From: Azospirillum sp. B510
Lineage (GTDB): Bacteria; Pseudomonadota; Alphaproteobacteria; Azospirillales; Azospirillaceae
Length of the DNA: 64,000 bases
NCBI RefSeq assembly: GCF_000010725.1
Contig: NC_013854.1
Span: forward strand, 1,393,001 to 1,457,000
Direction of reading: 5' to 3'
Below are positions 46,744 through 55,690 of the stretch, one piece after another. The notes beneath the pieces were generated by a model. The model saw only the letters and a list, made by a program, of their open reading frames with translations, searched no databases and was not told the origin of the DNA. The position numbers and the translations under genes are program-made. The first letter of the stretch is position 1. Every line of letters begins with the position of its first letter.

Positions 46744-47586
46744 CTACCACGCCACGACTATCCGCGCATGGGACGGCACTGGAACGACGCCGTCCACCGC
46801 CCGGGCGTCGAAGCGCCGGGCGATGTCCGCTTCAAGCGCGCTCCGCCGCTCCGCCGACAAATCCCCCAGCCGATGGCCGAAGCTCATGTCCAGGGCGGCG
46901 CGCCAGAAGGGTTGATCGGCGGGGGCCTTGCGGACCGGCGTCAGGTCGGTTTCCAGGGTCTCGCCGAAACCGGCGGCGCGCATCAGGGCCGACAGCCGGC
47001 CGGCTTCGGCGAAGCGGAACAGCGGGTCAAGGCTGCCATCCTCGCCGAGATGCGCCGCCACCACCTCGCCGATCTCCGCGAACAGGCCGTTGCCGGCGCG
47101 CGGTCCCCACACCATGAAGGCGGCCTTGCCGCCGGGGCGCAGGACGCGCCGCACCTCGCGCAGGGCGGTTTCCACCGCTGGCACGAACATGATGCCGAAG
47201 CGGCAGGTCACGGCGTCGAAGGCGGCGTCGGCGAAGGGCAGGGCGGTCATGTCGGCCGCGGTGAAGGCGGGGGCGGGCCCTTCGGCGCCGCGGGCGCGGC
47301 GCAGCGCGCCGGCCATCATTCCAGGCACGAGATCGCTGCCGACCACCAGCCCATCGGGGCCGGCGCGGCGCGCGGCGCTCAGCGCCGGCTCTCCCGCGCC
47401 CGACGCGAGGTCGAGGAGCCGTCGGCCTTCCGCCAGTCCGGCGGCCAGTCCGGCGGCGTCGAGGAGCGGACGGTTCAGTTTGTCGGCCAGATCGGCCATC
47501 GGATCGGCCCAGCGATCCCAGGCATCGGCGCTGGCGGCCCAGCGGCCCCGCTCACGCGCGGCGTCCGGTTGGCAGGTCGCGGTCAA
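46744..47586 (-). CDS. SAM-dependent methyltransferase (UbiE/class I)
   Basis: A 280-residue Rossmann-type methyltransferase with motif I L-L-D-L-A-S-G-A-G-E-P-A near 60, V-G-S-D-L-V-P-G-M motif II, A-D-M-T-A-L-P-F-A-D, and A-L-R-E-V-R-R-V-L-R-P-G-G motif. The resemblance is to UbiE/COQ5-like enzymes; the substrate is unknown. The start is TTG 47586, overlapping the stop of the preceding gene (TTGA), so translation is coupled. A 12-bp duplication (AAGL twice) lies just before motif I. It is convergent with tamB, 11 bases apart. Confidence 0.85.
   Translation of the reverse strand: MTATCQPDAARERGRWAASADAWDRWADPMADLADKLNRPLLDAAGLAAGLAEGRRLLDLASGAGEPALSAARRAGPDGLVVGSDLVPGMMAGALRRARGAEGPAPAFTAADMTALPFADAAFDAVTCRFGIMFVPAVETALREVRRVLRPGGKAAFMVWGPRAGNGLFAEIGEVVAAHLGEDGSLDPLFRFAEAGRLSALMRAAGFGETLETDLTPVRKAPADQPFWRAALDMSFGHRLGDLSAERRSALEADIARRFDARAVDGVVPVPSHARIVVAW
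47432..47455. repeat. 12-bp perfect tandem duplication in the methyltransferase gene
   Basis: GCCAGTCCGGCG occurs twice in a row, encoding A-A-G-L-A-A-G-L in frame. Confidence 0.75.
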
Positions 47587-47894
47587 TGGAGCAGCCTTGC
47601 CGTTCCGGCCACGCGCTGAACCGCGTCGGCATCGCTCAGCCGTTCACCCAGCGCCGACAGCTCGTCGGACAGCCTGCGGTTGGCGTCGGTCAGTTGCTGG
47701 ATGCGGGTTTGCGCCGCCTGCTGCTGCTGGGTCAGGGTCGTGACCGTTTCCGTCAGCTTGCGGATTTGCTGGGACTGCCGCGCCGCACCCTCGTTCAGGC
47801 TGCGGCGCATCGATCCGACGGCCACCAGCACAACGACGCTGATGGTCACGCCGGCCGTGATGGCGACGATGCTGACCCCGGTAAACCAGTCCAT
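47583..47894 (-). CDS. Small membrane-anchored coiled-coil protein
   Basis: A 103-residue protein with one N-terminal membrane helix (about 5-27, rich in V/I/T) followed by a coiled-coil (Q-S-Q-Q-I-R-K-L-T-E-T-V-T-T-L-T-Q-Q-Q-Q and heptad-like repeats to about residue 85). The start ATG 47894 is my choice; in-frame ATG 47915 is possible. No family recognised. It overlaps the methyltransferase gene start, so the two are coupled. Confidence 0.7.
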   Translation of the reverse strand: MDWFTGVSIVAITAGVTISVVVLVAVGSMRRSLNEGAARQSQQIRKLTETVTTLTQQQQAAQTRIQQLTDANRRLSDELSALGERLSDADAVQRVAGTARLLH

Positions 47895-47943
47895 GGGCTG
47901 AAAGCTTCCGCCCATTTCATCCAATGGTCAAGCAGCCTGACAA

Positions 47944-48279
47944 TCAGCCGACGGCGCCGTTCACCGGACGCTCCGCCTTCATGCGCAGGTCCTTCAGATG
48001 GTCGCCGAAGGCGCGCAGGACCGGCATGATGCGCTGGGTCTGGTCGGTGGTGACATGCGCGTCCGTCTTCAGAACGATGGTCGGCGCCTCGCCCATCAGG
48101 CGCTTGGCGCGCATCGGGCCGACCTTGTCGTCGAGGAACATGGCCACACCCATCAGGATGCCCAGCGTGACGTCATCCGGGGCCTTCGGCAGGGCCAGGA
48201 CATCGTGAAGCTCGTTCAGAAGCGTGTAGGCGACGATGGAGGTGCGTTCGATGGTGTCGACGTCGGCGGCCATGGGCAT
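47944..48279 (-). CDS. Hypothetical protein (111 aa)
   Basis: A soluble, mostly helical protein without cysteines. ATG 48279 follows GAGGA at a good distance. Features are V-A-Y-T-L-L-N-E-L-H-D-V-L-A-L-P, T-L-G-I-L-M-G-V-A-M-F-L-D-D-K-V-G and a Lys/Arg-containing end. I do not recognise a family. It lies upstream of the coiled-coil and methyltransferase genes on the same strand, about 50 bases away. Confidence 0.65.
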   Translation of the reverse strand: MPMAADVDTIERTSIVAYTLLNELHDVLALPKAPDDVTLGILMGVAMFLDDKVGPMRAKRLMGEAPTIVLKTDAHVTTDQTQRIMPVLRAFGDHLKDLRMKAERPVNGAVG

Positions 48280-48479
48280 CGGGCGGGTCCTCGGGAAACG
48301 TTCGGATGAAACGTTGCGGGTGAGACGCCGGCGGGTGACGCGGGGAGGGCGTCGCGTTGGGCGCCTGCTTGCGAAATCCGTCGTGCCCAGAGGGTAATCT
48401 TCATTTTATAACCAAAGTGTTAACCAACCGCCCTCCGAGTCGCCCGAGTCGCATTTTTCCGAGTCGCAATCTGCCGTTC

Positions 48480-49505
48480 CTATCGCTTTCCATTGCTGCG
48501 CGCCTTGGTCGAAAGCGAGAGTTCCGCAACCTCCTCCCGCGCGGCACTGGCCAGACCTGCCGATTGCACGGCGTCGCGGTTGAAGGGATGGTAGGTCTGC
48601 GCGTAAATCCCGCGGATCTTGGTCACATAGTCCTGGGTTTCACGGTAGGGCGGAATGCCCTTGTATTGCAGGACCGCCCCTTCCCCCGCGTTGTAGCCGG
48701 CCAGCGCATAGGCGACGTTGCCGTCGAAATAGGCCAGCAGCCAACGCAGGTACTTCATGCCGCCGCGCAGATTCTGTTCCGCGTTGAAGGGGTCGGACAC
48801 CCCGAAGCGCTCGGCGGTTTCCGGGATCAGCTGCATCAGCCCCTGGGCGTTCTTGTTCGACACGACATCGACGCGGTAGCCGGATTCGACGGCGATGACC
48901 GCCAGCACCAGCTCGGGGTCGAGGCCGTAGGTCGGCGCCATCTTCTGAACCATGGCGCGGATTTCCGCCGGAGGCTTGCGGATGATGCCCCAGCGCAGGT
49001 TGGGCGGTTCGCAGCGGTCGGGCGTCTTGGCGGCGGCTCCCGTGCCGCCTCCAACCAGCCGTTCCGCCTGTTCGCTGCCGAGTGCCGCCGCCTTGCGCAG
49101 CCAGGCGCGGCCGAGATCCGGATCCTTGGACACCCCACCCAGACCGGCCATGTGCATGCGTCCGGCCATCAGCGCGGCGTCGGCGTAATCCTGTCTGGCG
49201 GCACGGCAGTAAAGCGACAAGGCCAGCCGCGTGTCCGCCTTCACCCCGTCGGCCCGTTCGTAATGCTGCGCCAGCTCATATTGGGCGCGGGCACTGCCCT
49301 TGCTTGCCAGAGCTTCCAAGGCGGCGACGGTCTTTTCGGCGATGCCCGCGTGGGCGGGGGCCGTGGCGAGCGGGCCGGAAAGGAACAGGGCGGTCGCCAG
49401 CGCGGCCAATCGCGCTCCGCGCGATTTTTTCAGAATAATACCATTAAAAGATGTTGTTTCGCGCAGCGCGGATGGTTTACCGCAAAGGTTCGTGTGGCCT
49501 TCCAC
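48480..49505 (-). CDS. Lytic transglycosylase with Sel1-like repeats
   Basis: About 341 residues. A signal peptide (A-L-A-T-A-L-F-L-S-G-P-L-A-T-A-P-A-H-A) is followed by two Sel1-type helical repeats (S-A-R-A-Q-Y-E-L-A-Q-H-Y and D-L-G-R-A-W-L-R-K-A-A-A-L-G) and an SLT domain. The catalytic Glu is in A-V-E-S-G-Y, with G-L-M-Q-L-I-P and A-Y-N-A-G-E-G-A-V completing the family pattern. It cleaves peptidoglycan in the periplasm. The start is uncertain: GTG 49505 has AGGGG upstream; no ATG lies close ahead of the signal peptide, and further upstream the DNA turns AT-rich and non-coding. Confidence 0.88.
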   Translation of the reverse strand: MEGHTNLCGKPSALRETTSFNGIILKKSRGARLAALATALFLSGPLATAPAHAGIAEKTVAALEALASKGSARAQYELAQHYERADGVKADTRLALSLYCRAARQDYADAALMAGRMHMAGLGGVSKDPDLGRAWLRKAAALGSEQAERLVGGGTGAAAKTPDRCEPPNLRWGIIRKPPAEIRAMVQKMAPTYGLDPELVLAVIAVESGYRVDVVSNKNAQGLMQLIPETAERFGVSDPFNAEQNLRGGMKYLRWLLAYFDGNVAYALAGYNAGEGAVLQYKGIPPYRETQDYVTKIRGIYAQTYHPFNRDAVQSAGLASAAREEVAELSLSTKARSNGKR

Positions 49506-49928
49506 CGGACCCCTATGTATGATTTTGTCCGAGCTTTCGAGGGTGATCTTTAGATTTCGAAAAGACAACGCAGTAGGGAAATTGCTGAATCCAACCAGTG
49601 TCTCCTCTGGTTTGGCAGGATAGATGGAACCGGAAAGCCGGATTGTCGTCTTCATGCTTCCATAGGACCTTGACGCGTCGCGGAAGGCATAGAATGTATA
49701 AGCCGATCGACAAATGTCGTTCGGCATTTTTATTGTCATTTTTTTCATGCTCCCTCCAATCGACATGGAGGAATAACGAAAGAAAGATTTTTTTTCCAAC
49801 GCCCGAACGGCGATTGCGGAAAGATACGCGGGGTACTCTAGGGGTCAGCCCGTCGCATTATATGACCCATTAGCCTTTTTCCCAGCTGGCAGCTCCTTTG
49901 TAGGCTCATTACCTACGGATCAGGCCGG
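49506..49928. other. AT-rich intergenic island
   Basis: About 420 bases that are markedly more AT-rich than the rest of the window (runs such as gattttttttccaac). It separates the divergent lytic transglycosylase and ECF sigma factor genes and should contain both promoters. A small hairpin, GTAGG-ctcatta-CCTAC (49900-49916), lies just before the sigma factor start. I see no coding signal here. Confidence 0.5.
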
Positions 49929-50738
49929 ATGATCGGCAGCAAGCTCGGCGGTCTTGGAGAGCGGACAGGCTCCGCATCCGGGATCGTCGCGCCGGAAGCC
50001 CCCGGCATCGCCGTCCATGGCCCATCGGTGGTTGGCGGCGCCGTGGCGAACGGCATTGAAGGAGGCATCGTTTCCCCGATGGCGAACCATTTTGCGACCA
50101 CCTTGAATCACCGAATGCGCAGCCCGGCCTCGGCCGAGCCGGTGCCGTTCGGCGTCGATGCCGGGATGGAGACCCAGTTGACCGTTCACGCCGACGCCGA
50201 GGAGGAATTCCACCCCGACCCCAACGCACCGCCGGATCCGGCGGTGATCCGACAGATCGAAGAGGAGATCCCGCGTCTGCGCCGTTTCGCCCGCGCCATG
50301 GTGCGTGATGCGACCCTGGCCGACGATCTGGTGCAGGAATGCCTGGAGCGCGCCCTGTCGCGCCTGCATCTGTGGCGGCCCGGCACCAATCTCCGGGCCT
50401 GGCTGTTCACCATCCTGCGCAATCTGCACATCAATGGTGTGCGTCGCCGCCAGCCGGTGGTCGATATCGATGCCGAGGCGCAGGCCGCGATCGGTGCGGC
50501 TCCCGGATCCCAGTTCGTGCGGATGGAACTGCGTGACCTGCGGCGGGCGCTGGCCCTGCTGCCGAACGAACAGCGCGAGGTCGTTCTGCTGATCGGTCTT
50601 GAGGGAATCGCCTACAATGAGGCGGCCGACATTCTGGGCATCTCCATCGGCACCGTGAAGTCGCGCCTGTCGCGCGGGCGTCGCGCCCTGCGGCTGCTGA
50701 TGGAAGGGCAGGACCCATCGGGCAACGCGGCCGCCTGA
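49929..50738 (+). CDS. ECF-type RNA polymerase sigma factor
   Basis: Sigma region 2 lies at about 95-165 (R-R-F-A-R-A-M-V-R-D, L-A-D-D-L-V-Q-E-C-L-E-R-A-L, and W-L-F-T-I-L-R-N) and region 4 at about 195-255 (L-L-P-N-E-Q-R-E-V-V-L-L-I, I-G-T-V-K-S-R-L-S-R-G-R-R-A-L). The frame opens at ATG 49929 and gives 269 residues, with about 90 residues of low-complexity sequence before region 2, much longer than usual. Later in-frame ATGs at 50079, 50115 and 50166 may be the real start (50166 would give 190 residues). No anti-sigma gene, NepR or PhyR is next to it. Confidence 0.88.
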   Translation: MIGSKLGGLGERTGSASGIVAPEAPGIAVHGPSVVGGAVANGIEGGIVSPMANHFATTLNHRMRSPASAEPVPFGVDAGMETQLTVHADAEEEFHPDPNAPPDPAVIRQIEEEIPRLRRFARAMVRDATLADDLVQECLERALSRLHLWRPGTNLRAWLFTILRNLHINGVRRRQPVVDIDAEAQAAIGAAPGSQFVRMELRDLRRALALLPNEQREVVLLIGLEGIAYNEAADILGISIGTVKSRLSRGRRALRLLMEGQDPSGNAAA

Positions 50739-50785
50739 TTTCGCGACCGCACCCGGATGTCTTTGGGTTTCATCAGGGAATTTCG

Positions 50786-50816
50786 CGGGGTGTCCGGTCT
50801 GCGGGCGCCCCGTTTT
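50786..50816 (+). terminator. Terminator of the ECF sigma gene
   Basis: CGGGGTG (50786-50792) pairs with CGCCCCG (50806-50812) with one G-U pair and a 13-base loop; TTTT follows (50813-50816). Confidence 0.65.
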
Positions 50817-50992
50817 CATGGACGAAGACCCCGGTCATGACATCGAGGGCGATGGTGGGCGAAAAATAGGCGGCGAAAAGTCGGCGGCGCCCATGAGGAA
50901 CGCCGCCGGAGAGGGAGACAATCGGTAGGTGGCATCGGAGAACCGGCCCGATGGTCAGGCTGGAGGAGAGAGACCGGCGACAGCAGGTTCGC

Positions 50993-51157
50993 CTAACGTC
51001 GCCGGACCAGCCCCATGATCAGGCTGATGGCGAACAGGACCAGGAACAGGAAGAACAGGATCTGCGCTATTCCGGAACTGGCGGACGCGATCCCGCCGAA
51101 GCCGAGCGCGCCGGCGATCAGCGCGACGATGAAGAAGACGAGAGCCCAATAAAGCAT
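50993..51157 (-). CDS. DUF1328 small membrane protein
   Basis: A 54-residue hydrophobic protein with two membrane helices of the DUF1328/YtjA family ([32 protein letters not shown]). I chose ATG 51157 because GGAGGG lies 4-5 bases before it; the ATG three bases earlier is too close to that site. These proteins often occur with general stress genes. Confidence 0.9.
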   Translation of the reverse strand: MLYWALVFFIVALIAGALGFGGIASASSGIAQILFFLFLVLFAISLIMGLVRRR

Positions 51158-51261
51158 CATACCCTCCCTGGCTGAGCGGGGCAGTCGCAAAGGATTGCCG
51201 GCGTCCCGCACAGCCCGAGGTGACGGTCGGCGCGGCCGGCGTTGCGGCATTCGAAAACCAG

Positions 51262-51286
51262 AACAACGCCGTGAGCGTGATGTTCC
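51262..51286 (-). promoter_or_regulatory. Possible EcfG-type promoter for DUF1328
   Basis: On the minus strand GGAAC (51286-51282) and TGTT (51265-51262) are separated by 16 bases, close to the general-stress consensus GGAAC-N16/17-CGTT of alphaproteobacteria. The second box has one mismatch. It would give a leader of about 100 bases. Confidence 0.3.
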
Positions 51287-51317
51287 CGTGACCTTGCGGG
51301 GGGCGGAGCCATCGCCG

Positions 51318-53390
51318 TCAGTTCAACAGGCGCGACCATGTGCCGACGAGGCGGCCGGCGCCTCCCGGCACGCGGAGGTCGTAAAGCGGTAGCGGCTGCC
51401 GCAAACGCTGTCCGGCATCGCGGCCCAGGGTGCGGACCGCCGTCTCCACCGTGCCGCCGACCGGCAGCCATGTCGATGCGGCGATGGGCACCACCAGCGC
51501 CACGCCCCAATCCATCCGCCCGCCGAAGCGGCTCTGGGCGCCGTCGGGTCCCTCGGTCCAGGTGGCGTGGGCGGTCAGGCCGACACCGCCGTCGAAGCGA
51601 CGCATCACCTCCACCGTGCCGCCCCAGTCGCCGCCGAGATAGCGGCCGAGCCGTAGCGCCGTCGTGGTGGCGGCTCCGGGAGCTTCCCAATAGAGGCTGG
51701 CATGGCCGGTGCCGCGCGCATCGCCGCGGTCGATGCCGAACAGGCTGTCCGGCCGTCGTTTCCAGACCTGATTGAGGTCGAGGCCGAGCGCCCAGCGGGC
51801 CGACAGCGGTTGGAGCAGCGCCTCCGCCCCGACGCCGGCATACATCTCCTCGAGATGGCCGGCGGACAGCCGCATGGTCATCCCATCGGCCGGCTGGGCG
51901 AGCCAGCCACCATAGGCATGGTCGACGGACAGCGGACGGTCGGCGTAGCGGGGCAGGTCGCTGCGCACCGGCTGTGCCGCCGGCAGGGCGTTGGTGTCCA
52001 GCAGCGCGAGGTCGCTGGGTGCGTTCACGCGCAGCCCACCGCCCAGCACAAGCCCGCGCAGCGGCTCCGCCCTCAGCATCACATCGGTGTGGGTGCGTTG
52101 GGCCAGCGCGGTTCCCAACTCCGCAAGGTCGAAACTGGCGACCAGCCGGGTGGAAAGGTCGAGCCGCGGGCGCCAGCCCGTCGGCGGCTCCGTGGCGGAA
52201 GCAAGCCGGGTGGCGCGCCAAATCTCCTCGGCGCTGCCACGGTGGTTGGCGGCCCGCTCCAGATCGCGGCGCGGCAGGGTGAGGACCGCCGTGTCGAGCC
52301 CGCCGGCGCCGGTGACGACGCGCAGCCATTCGACTTGCGGCGGGGAAAGATCGGCCAGCAGGCGGGCGGCGTCGCCGACCTCGCGCGCCAGCGGCAACCG
52401 GCCGCCGCCGGCCGGGTCGAGCCACAGGGTGGCCGTTTCCCGGTCGATCCGGGCGGCGCGGACGGGCAGGCCGCGGCTGCGGGCGACCAGGGCGATGGCG
52501 TCGGCCGACAGCGCCGATCCGGCCGAGGGGCGCGGTCCGACCGTGGGGGGAGGGTGGTCCGGCCGGTCGGCGTCGATGGCTGGATCGAAGCGGACCGACA
52601 GCCGCAGCATCAGCCGCCGTCCCTGCTCGTAGGCCGCCCCAAGATCGGCCCAGGAGGCCGGGCGCCAGGACAGGCCCAGGCTGTAGCGGCTGCCGGGATC
52701 GAAGCCCGGCTCGTCCTGCCGTTGGGCGCGGAAGCGGTCGCCGGAGGAGTCCAGCTTCAGGCTGAGGCCATCGACCGGGCTATGCCACTCCAGCCCGCCG
52801 AACAGCGCCACCCGTTCACCGCCGAACCAGGCCTTGGGGCCGCGCGTGGTCGGCCAGGCGGAGGGATCGCGGTCACGGCGGAAACGGCCGCCGAGGAATC
52901 GCAGCGGGTTGCGCAGATGCCCGGCCTCCCCCAGCGTGCCCCAGCCCATGCCGAGCGCCAGGTCCAGATCCCACCAGCGGCGGGACAGGGCGATGTATTC
53001 ACCGGCGAAGCGGCCCTTGCCCGGCAGGTCCAGCCCCGCTCCGCTGACATCGCGCCCGCCGATCACCAGCGCCGGCCCGTTTTCGTCCTCCCGCCGCAGG
53101 CGGAGTTTCAGGTCCAGGCCGGGTTCGGTCAGGCCGTAATAGCCGGGATAGGCGCTGTTGCGCGCCGTGATCTCCAGCCAGGGCAGGGGCTGGGCCGAAA
53201 TCGTGACGTGGCGGTGCAGGTCGCCGAGCGCGGTCAGTCCGCCGCTCATCGAGCCGTCGGGCGCCATCCGCGCGGTCGGCACCTGCAACAACCCGACCCC
53301 GCCCCAATCGGACAGGCTGACAGGCGCCTCCTCGGCGAAGGCGGGAGCGGTCAGTGCGGCCAGAAGAACCGGAAGGATATGTATGCGCAC
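51318..53390 (-). CDS. YjbH-like outer-membrane beta-barrel protein
   Basis: A 690-residue exported protein with a signal peptide (cleavage after A-P-A-F-A, about residue 19). The start of the mature part ([17 protein letters not shown]) and the many alternating beta strands with aromatic ends match the YjbH family, linked to exopolysaccharide production in enterobacteria. The partners YjbEFG are not encoded nearby, and no polysaccharide genes are visible. The protein is therefore a family member of unknown local role. Confidence 0.85.
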   Translation of the reverse strand: MRIHILPVLLAALTAPAFAEEAPVSLSDWGGVGLLQVPTARMAPDGSMSGGLTALGDLHRHVTISAQPLPWLEITARNSAYPGYYGLTEPGLDLKLRLRREDENGPALVIGGRDVSGAGLDLPGKGRFAGEYIALSRRWWDLDLALGMGWGTLGEAGHLRNPLRFLGGRFRRDRDPSAWPTTRGPKAWFGGERVALFGGLEWHSPVDGLSLKLDSSGDRFRAQRQDEPGFDPGSRYSLGLSWRPASWADLGAAYEQGRRLMLRLSVRFDPAIDADRPDHPPPTVGPRPSAGSALSADAIALVARSRGLPVRAARIDRETATLWLDPAGGGRLPLAREVGDAARLLADLSPPQVEWLRVVTGAGGLDTAVLTLPRRDLERAANHRGSAEEIWRATRLASATEPPTGWRPRLDLSTRLVASFDLAELGTALAQRTHTDVMLRAEPLRGLVLGGGLRVNAPSDLALLDTNALPAAQPVRSDLPRYADRPLSVDHAYGGWLAQPADGMTMRLSAGHLEEMYAGVGAEALLQPLSARWALGLDLNQVWKRRPDSLFGIDRGDARGTGHASLYWEAPGAATTTALRLGRYLGGDWGGTVEVMRRFDGGVGLTAHATWTEGPDGAQSRFGGRMDWGVALVVPIAASTWLPVGGTVETAVRTLGRDAGQRLRQPLPLYDLRVPGGAGRLVGTWSRLLN

Positions 53391-53477
53391 GCGATGATCG
53401 CGAAAGGTCGGAATGAATGTCCGATCCTTCGCGAGTCATGCGTATGAATGCAACTGAAAATCCGTCGGGCGCCGCCG

Positions 53478-53897
53478 TTACGGGGCCTCGACCACCTCGA
53501 AAGCATGGGTGATGGTCGCGGTCTGCCCCAGCATGATCGAGGCGGAGCAGTATTTCTCCGCCGACAGGGCGATGGCGCGTTCCACCTTGGCCGGGTCCAG
53601 CTTGCGGCCGGTGAGGGTGAAATGGACATGGATCTTGGTGAAAACCTTCGGATCGGTCTCCGCCCGTTCGGCCTCGATGGCGGCGACGCAGTCGGTGATC
53701 TGTTGGCGGCCCTTCTCCAGGATCATCACCACGTCGAAGCAGGTGCAGCCGCCCATGCCGATCAGCAGCATCTCCATCGGCCGGATGCCGGCGTTGCGGC
53801 CGCCGGCTTCCACGGCGCCGTCCATCACCACGGCATGGCCGCTGCCGGATTCGCCGACGAACATCTTGCCGTCCACCCAGGTGACGCGCGCCTTCAT
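53478..53897 (-). CDS. OsmC/Ohr family protein
   Basis: A 139-residue OsmC-type protein, a family that reduces hydroperoxides with a Cys pair or has stress-related roles. Cysteines lie at 51 and 53 (G-G-C-T-C-F-D) and 117 (E-K-Y-C-S-A-S), matching the spacing of the two reactive Cys in the YhfA-like branch. I chose ATG 53897 because it has the proper distance from GAAGGAA; the ATG six bases upstream is too close. Confidence 0.9.
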   Translation of the reverse strand: MKARVTWVDGKMFVGESGSGHAVVMDGAVEAGGRNAGIRPMEMLLIGMGGCTCFDVVMILEKGRQQITDCVAAIEAERAETDPKVFTKIHVHFTLTGRKLDPAKVERAIALSAEKYCSASIMLGQTATITHAFEVVEAP

Positions 53898-54078
53898 GAC
53901 CATTTCCTTCGTTCACGGTTGATGCGAGTGATGGCGCGAAGCTAGGCGCCGGAACGGATCGACGCAAGGGGCGCGCGATCGGGGCCGTGACGCCGCCGCT
54001 TCCGAACTTGCCCGAAGACGCCGGCGCCCCCACACTCCGCCATGTTGCGACGCACGGTCCGAGGAGGAGGCTTCCACC

Positions 54079-55053
54079 ATGCCCCATGGCCATTCCCACG
54101 GCGGTTCCGCCAATGCCCGCTCCTCGGACGATCATGCCGGCCATGGCGGGCACGACCATGGCGGCCATCACCATCATGGGCCGGCGCGCTACGACCGCTC
54201 CTTCGCATTGGGGGCGCTGCTGAACATCGGCTTCGTCGGGGTGGAGGCGGCCTATGGGCTGGTCGCCAACTCCACCGCGCTGCTGGCCGATGCCGGGCAC
54301 AATCTCAGCGACGTGATGGGGCTGCTGCTGGCCTGGGCGGCGGCGTGGGCGGGGCGGCGGATACCGCGGGGGCGTTATACCTACGGCTTCGGCAACGCCT
54401 CGATCCTGGCGTCGCTGCTGAACGCGATGATCCTGCTGATCGCCGTCGGCGCCATCCTGCTGGAAGCCTCCGGCCGTCTGGCCACCCCGGAGCCGGTGGG
54501 CGAGACGACGGTGATGGTGGTGGCGACGATCGGCATCGTCATCAATGCCTGGACCGCCTGGCTGTTCATGGCCGGACAAAAGACCGACATCAACCTGCGC
54601 GGCGCCTATCTGCACATGGCCGCCGATGCGGCGGTGTCGCTGGGCGTGGTGATGGCGGCGCTGGCGATCCGCCTTACCGGCTGGCTGTGGCTGGACCCGG
54701 CGACCAGCGTCGTCATCGCGCTGGTCATCGTCGCCGGAACCTGGGGCCTGCTGAAAGAGTCGGTGCGGCTGGCGATGAACGCGGTACCCGACGGCATCGA
54801 CCGCGCGGCGGTCGAGCGCTATCTGGCCGGTCTTCCCGGCGTCGCCGCCGTGCACGACCTGCACATCTGGCCGATCAGCACGACGGAAGCGGCCCTGACC
54901 GCCCATCTGGTCCGTCCCGGAATGGACCAGGACGACGCCCTTCTGGCCGAGATATCGACCGCGCTGAAGGATCGCTTCGCCATCGGCCATGCCACCATCC
55001 AGATGGAGCACGACGGCAGTTGCTGCCGCCTCGCTCCGGCGGATGTGGTCTGA
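54079..55053 (+). CDS. CDF family cation exporter (ZitB/CzcD type)
   Basis: A 324-residue inner-membrane transporter. The N-terminus is His-rich (about 12 His before residue 34), followed by six helices. The transport site is complete: His74 and Asp78 in D-A-G-H-N-L-S-D, and His179 and Asp183 in H-M-A-A-D-A. This His/Asp set favours zinc or cadmium over manganese or iron. A C-terminal cytoplasmic domain follows (about 230-315; A-V-H-D-L-H-I-W). It would export zinc in exchange for protons. Confidence 0.94.
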   Translation: MPHGHSHGGSANARSSDDHAGHGGHDHGGHHHHGPARYDRSFALGALLNIGFVGVEAAYGLVANSTALLADAGHNLSDVMGLLLAWAAAWAGRRIPRGRYTYGFGNASILASLLNAMILLIAVGAILLEASGRLATPEPVGETTVMVVATIGIVINAWTAWLFMAGQKTDINLRGAYLHMAADAAVSLGVVMAALAIRLTGWLWLDPATSVVIALVIVAGTWGLLKESVRLAMNAVPDGIDRAAVERYLAGLPGVAAVHDLHIWPISTTEAALTAHLVRPGMDQDDALLAEISTALKDRFAIGHATIQMEHDGSCCRLAPADVV

Positions 55054-55057
55054 TCGA

Positions 55058-55077
55058 GCCGGGCCCCATCGCCCGGC
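55058..55077. terminator. Putative bidirectional terminator
   Basis: GCCGGGC (55058-55064) and GCCCGGC (55071-55077) form a 7-bp stem with a 6-base loop between the convergent CDF and phasin genes. No T-run is present. Confidence 0.45.
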
Positions 55078-55089
55078 GGGGCCGAAGGC

Positions 55090-55605
55090 TCAGGCCTGTT
55101 CGCGGGCGAGGCGGCGGGCGTTGGCGCGCACCTTGCGGTAGGCGGGGTTCATGCCGGCGGCGGCAAGGGCGGCCGTCGCCTCGATCAGCTTCAGGTTGGC
55201 ATGGATTCCGGCATCGACCGCATCGGCCAGAAGGCGCTGCTGGACATCGATGATCTCGACCGGATTCTTGCAACTGGCAAGGCCGCCGATGGTGACCGCC
55301 GCCACCTGGGCCTGCTTGGTGATCATGGTCATCCAGGCCTGGCCGAACTCGCCGATTCCGGTGGCGACCGCATGGAAGGCTTCCACAGCCGCCTCCACCT
55401 TCTCCGCCCCCATGCGGATGAATTCCGGATTGGCGAAGTCGATGGGATTCGACAGCGCCGCCGTCATCATCGCCGTGCGATAGCCGATGGTCTGCGCCGC
55501 GGCGACACCCATTTCACCGCCGCGAAGGCTGGTCTTGGTAATTTGGCCCGCCACCGCGAGAAGCCTGTCGGCGGGATGACCGTTGCCGGCGTTCTGTCGT
55601 GTCAT
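55090..55605 (-). CDS. Phasin family protein
   Basis: A 171-residue helical, amphipathic protein of the phasin family, which coats polyhydroxyalkanoate granules. Supporting features are the long regular helices (V-E-A-A-V-E-A-F-H-A-V-A-T-G-I-G-E-F-G-Q-A-W and N-P-V-E-I-I-D-V-Q-Q-R-L-L-A-D-A-V-D-A), with N-P-x-E-I-x-x-x-Q as a typical phasin motif. The start ATG 55605 follows an AGAGGGG site. It suggests the organism makes storage polyester. Confidence 0.85.
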   Translation of the reverse strand: MTRQNAGNGHPADRLLAVAGQITKTSLRGGEMGVAAAQTIGYRTAMMTAALSNPIDFANPEFIRMGAEKVEAAVEAFHAVATGIGEFGQAWMTMITKQAQVAAVTIGGLASCKNPVEIIDVQQRLLADAVDAGIHANLKLIEATAALAAAGMNPAYRKVRANARRLAREQA

Positions 55606-55690
55606 GGGCGTCGCCCCTCTTGAAAAAATCGTTGCCGGAACCTGACCGCAAGGTCAACGCTGCACTGCAACATAGGTTCCGTCACGATGT

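Noticed and set aside
49598..49873. Possible 91-residue gene in the AT-rich island
   Set aside because: No ribosome site and no family pattern; the island looks like regulatory DNA.
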